In this document: piece after piece, positions 5,625-5,647 of the stretch
Layout of the letters: every line of letters begins with the position of its first letter
Numbering within the stretch: position 1 is the first letter of the stretch
Assembly (NCBI GenBank): GCA_043812755.1
Contig: JBDRLV010000024.1
Location: 1 to 5,647, forward strand
DNA length: 5,647 bases
Direction: 5' to 3'
Source of the DNA: JBDRLV01 sp043812755
GTDB taxonomy: Bacteria; Patescibacteriota; Patescibacteriia; UBA9934; GWF2-40-263
Translations under genes and position numbers: made by a program
Notes under the pieces: model-generated
The model's database searches: none
Told to the model about the DNA's origin: nothing
Seen by the model: the letters and a program-made list of their open reading frames with translations, nothing else

Positions 5625-5647
5625 ATTACATTATATGAAAGAGAGAA

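Noticed and set aside
1..5647. CRISPR array, tRNA, rRNA, tmRNA or RNase P RNA
   Set aside because: I saw no regularly spaced direct repeats, no tRNA T-arm or CCA end, and none of the conserved cores of these RNAs on either strand.

Overview
The window looks like a low-GC candidate-phyla-radiation (Patescibacteria) chromosome. The basis is two small type IV secretion pilin-like membrane proteins in tandem, an elongated basic bS21, a stand-alone type I signal peptidase, a free-standing YqeY domain, and several core genes without a Shine-Dalgarno sequence. The exact lineage cannot be read from this stretch. All recognised genes are on the minus strand, so transcription runs from right to left.

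Right to middle: lepB (3065-3682) and hisS (1685-3046) lie 18 nt apart and probably form one transcript. rpsU (1356-1604) follows after 80 nt with its own promoter candidate, a strong SD and an intrinsic terminator. Next comes a 248-residue ORF (479-1225) in which a complete YqeY domain runs in frame into a second protein, a signal-peptide-bearing pilin-like protein. It ends in a terminator. The left edge cuts a paralogous pilin-like gene (1-377). The junction of the YqeY-pilin ORF sits on a 7-A tract. Adding one A would split it into two overlapping, normal-looking genes, so it is either a real fusion, a homopolymer error or a slippage site.

Right third: from about 3827 the character changes. 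There is a 36-bp near-perfect palindrome, then a stretch that folds as a plus-strand RNA closed by a 14-bp helix (3912-4059). After that comes a visibly GC-richer gene of unknown function (4120-5382) with a near-consensus promoter, a strong SD and a strong terminator. It encodes a four-helix membrane protein with a long charged coiled coil. Divergent from its promoter is a plus-strand promoter candidate followed by another structured RNA segment (5569-5624) that leads out of the window. This block looks like a self-contained accessory cassette beside housekeeping genes. I recognise no transposase, integrase, nuclease or reverse transcriptase in it.

The housekeeping part concerns translation (HisRS, bS21, YqeY) and export (signal peptidase I). 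The two pilin-like proteins carry AxA-type signal peptides that such a peptidase could process.
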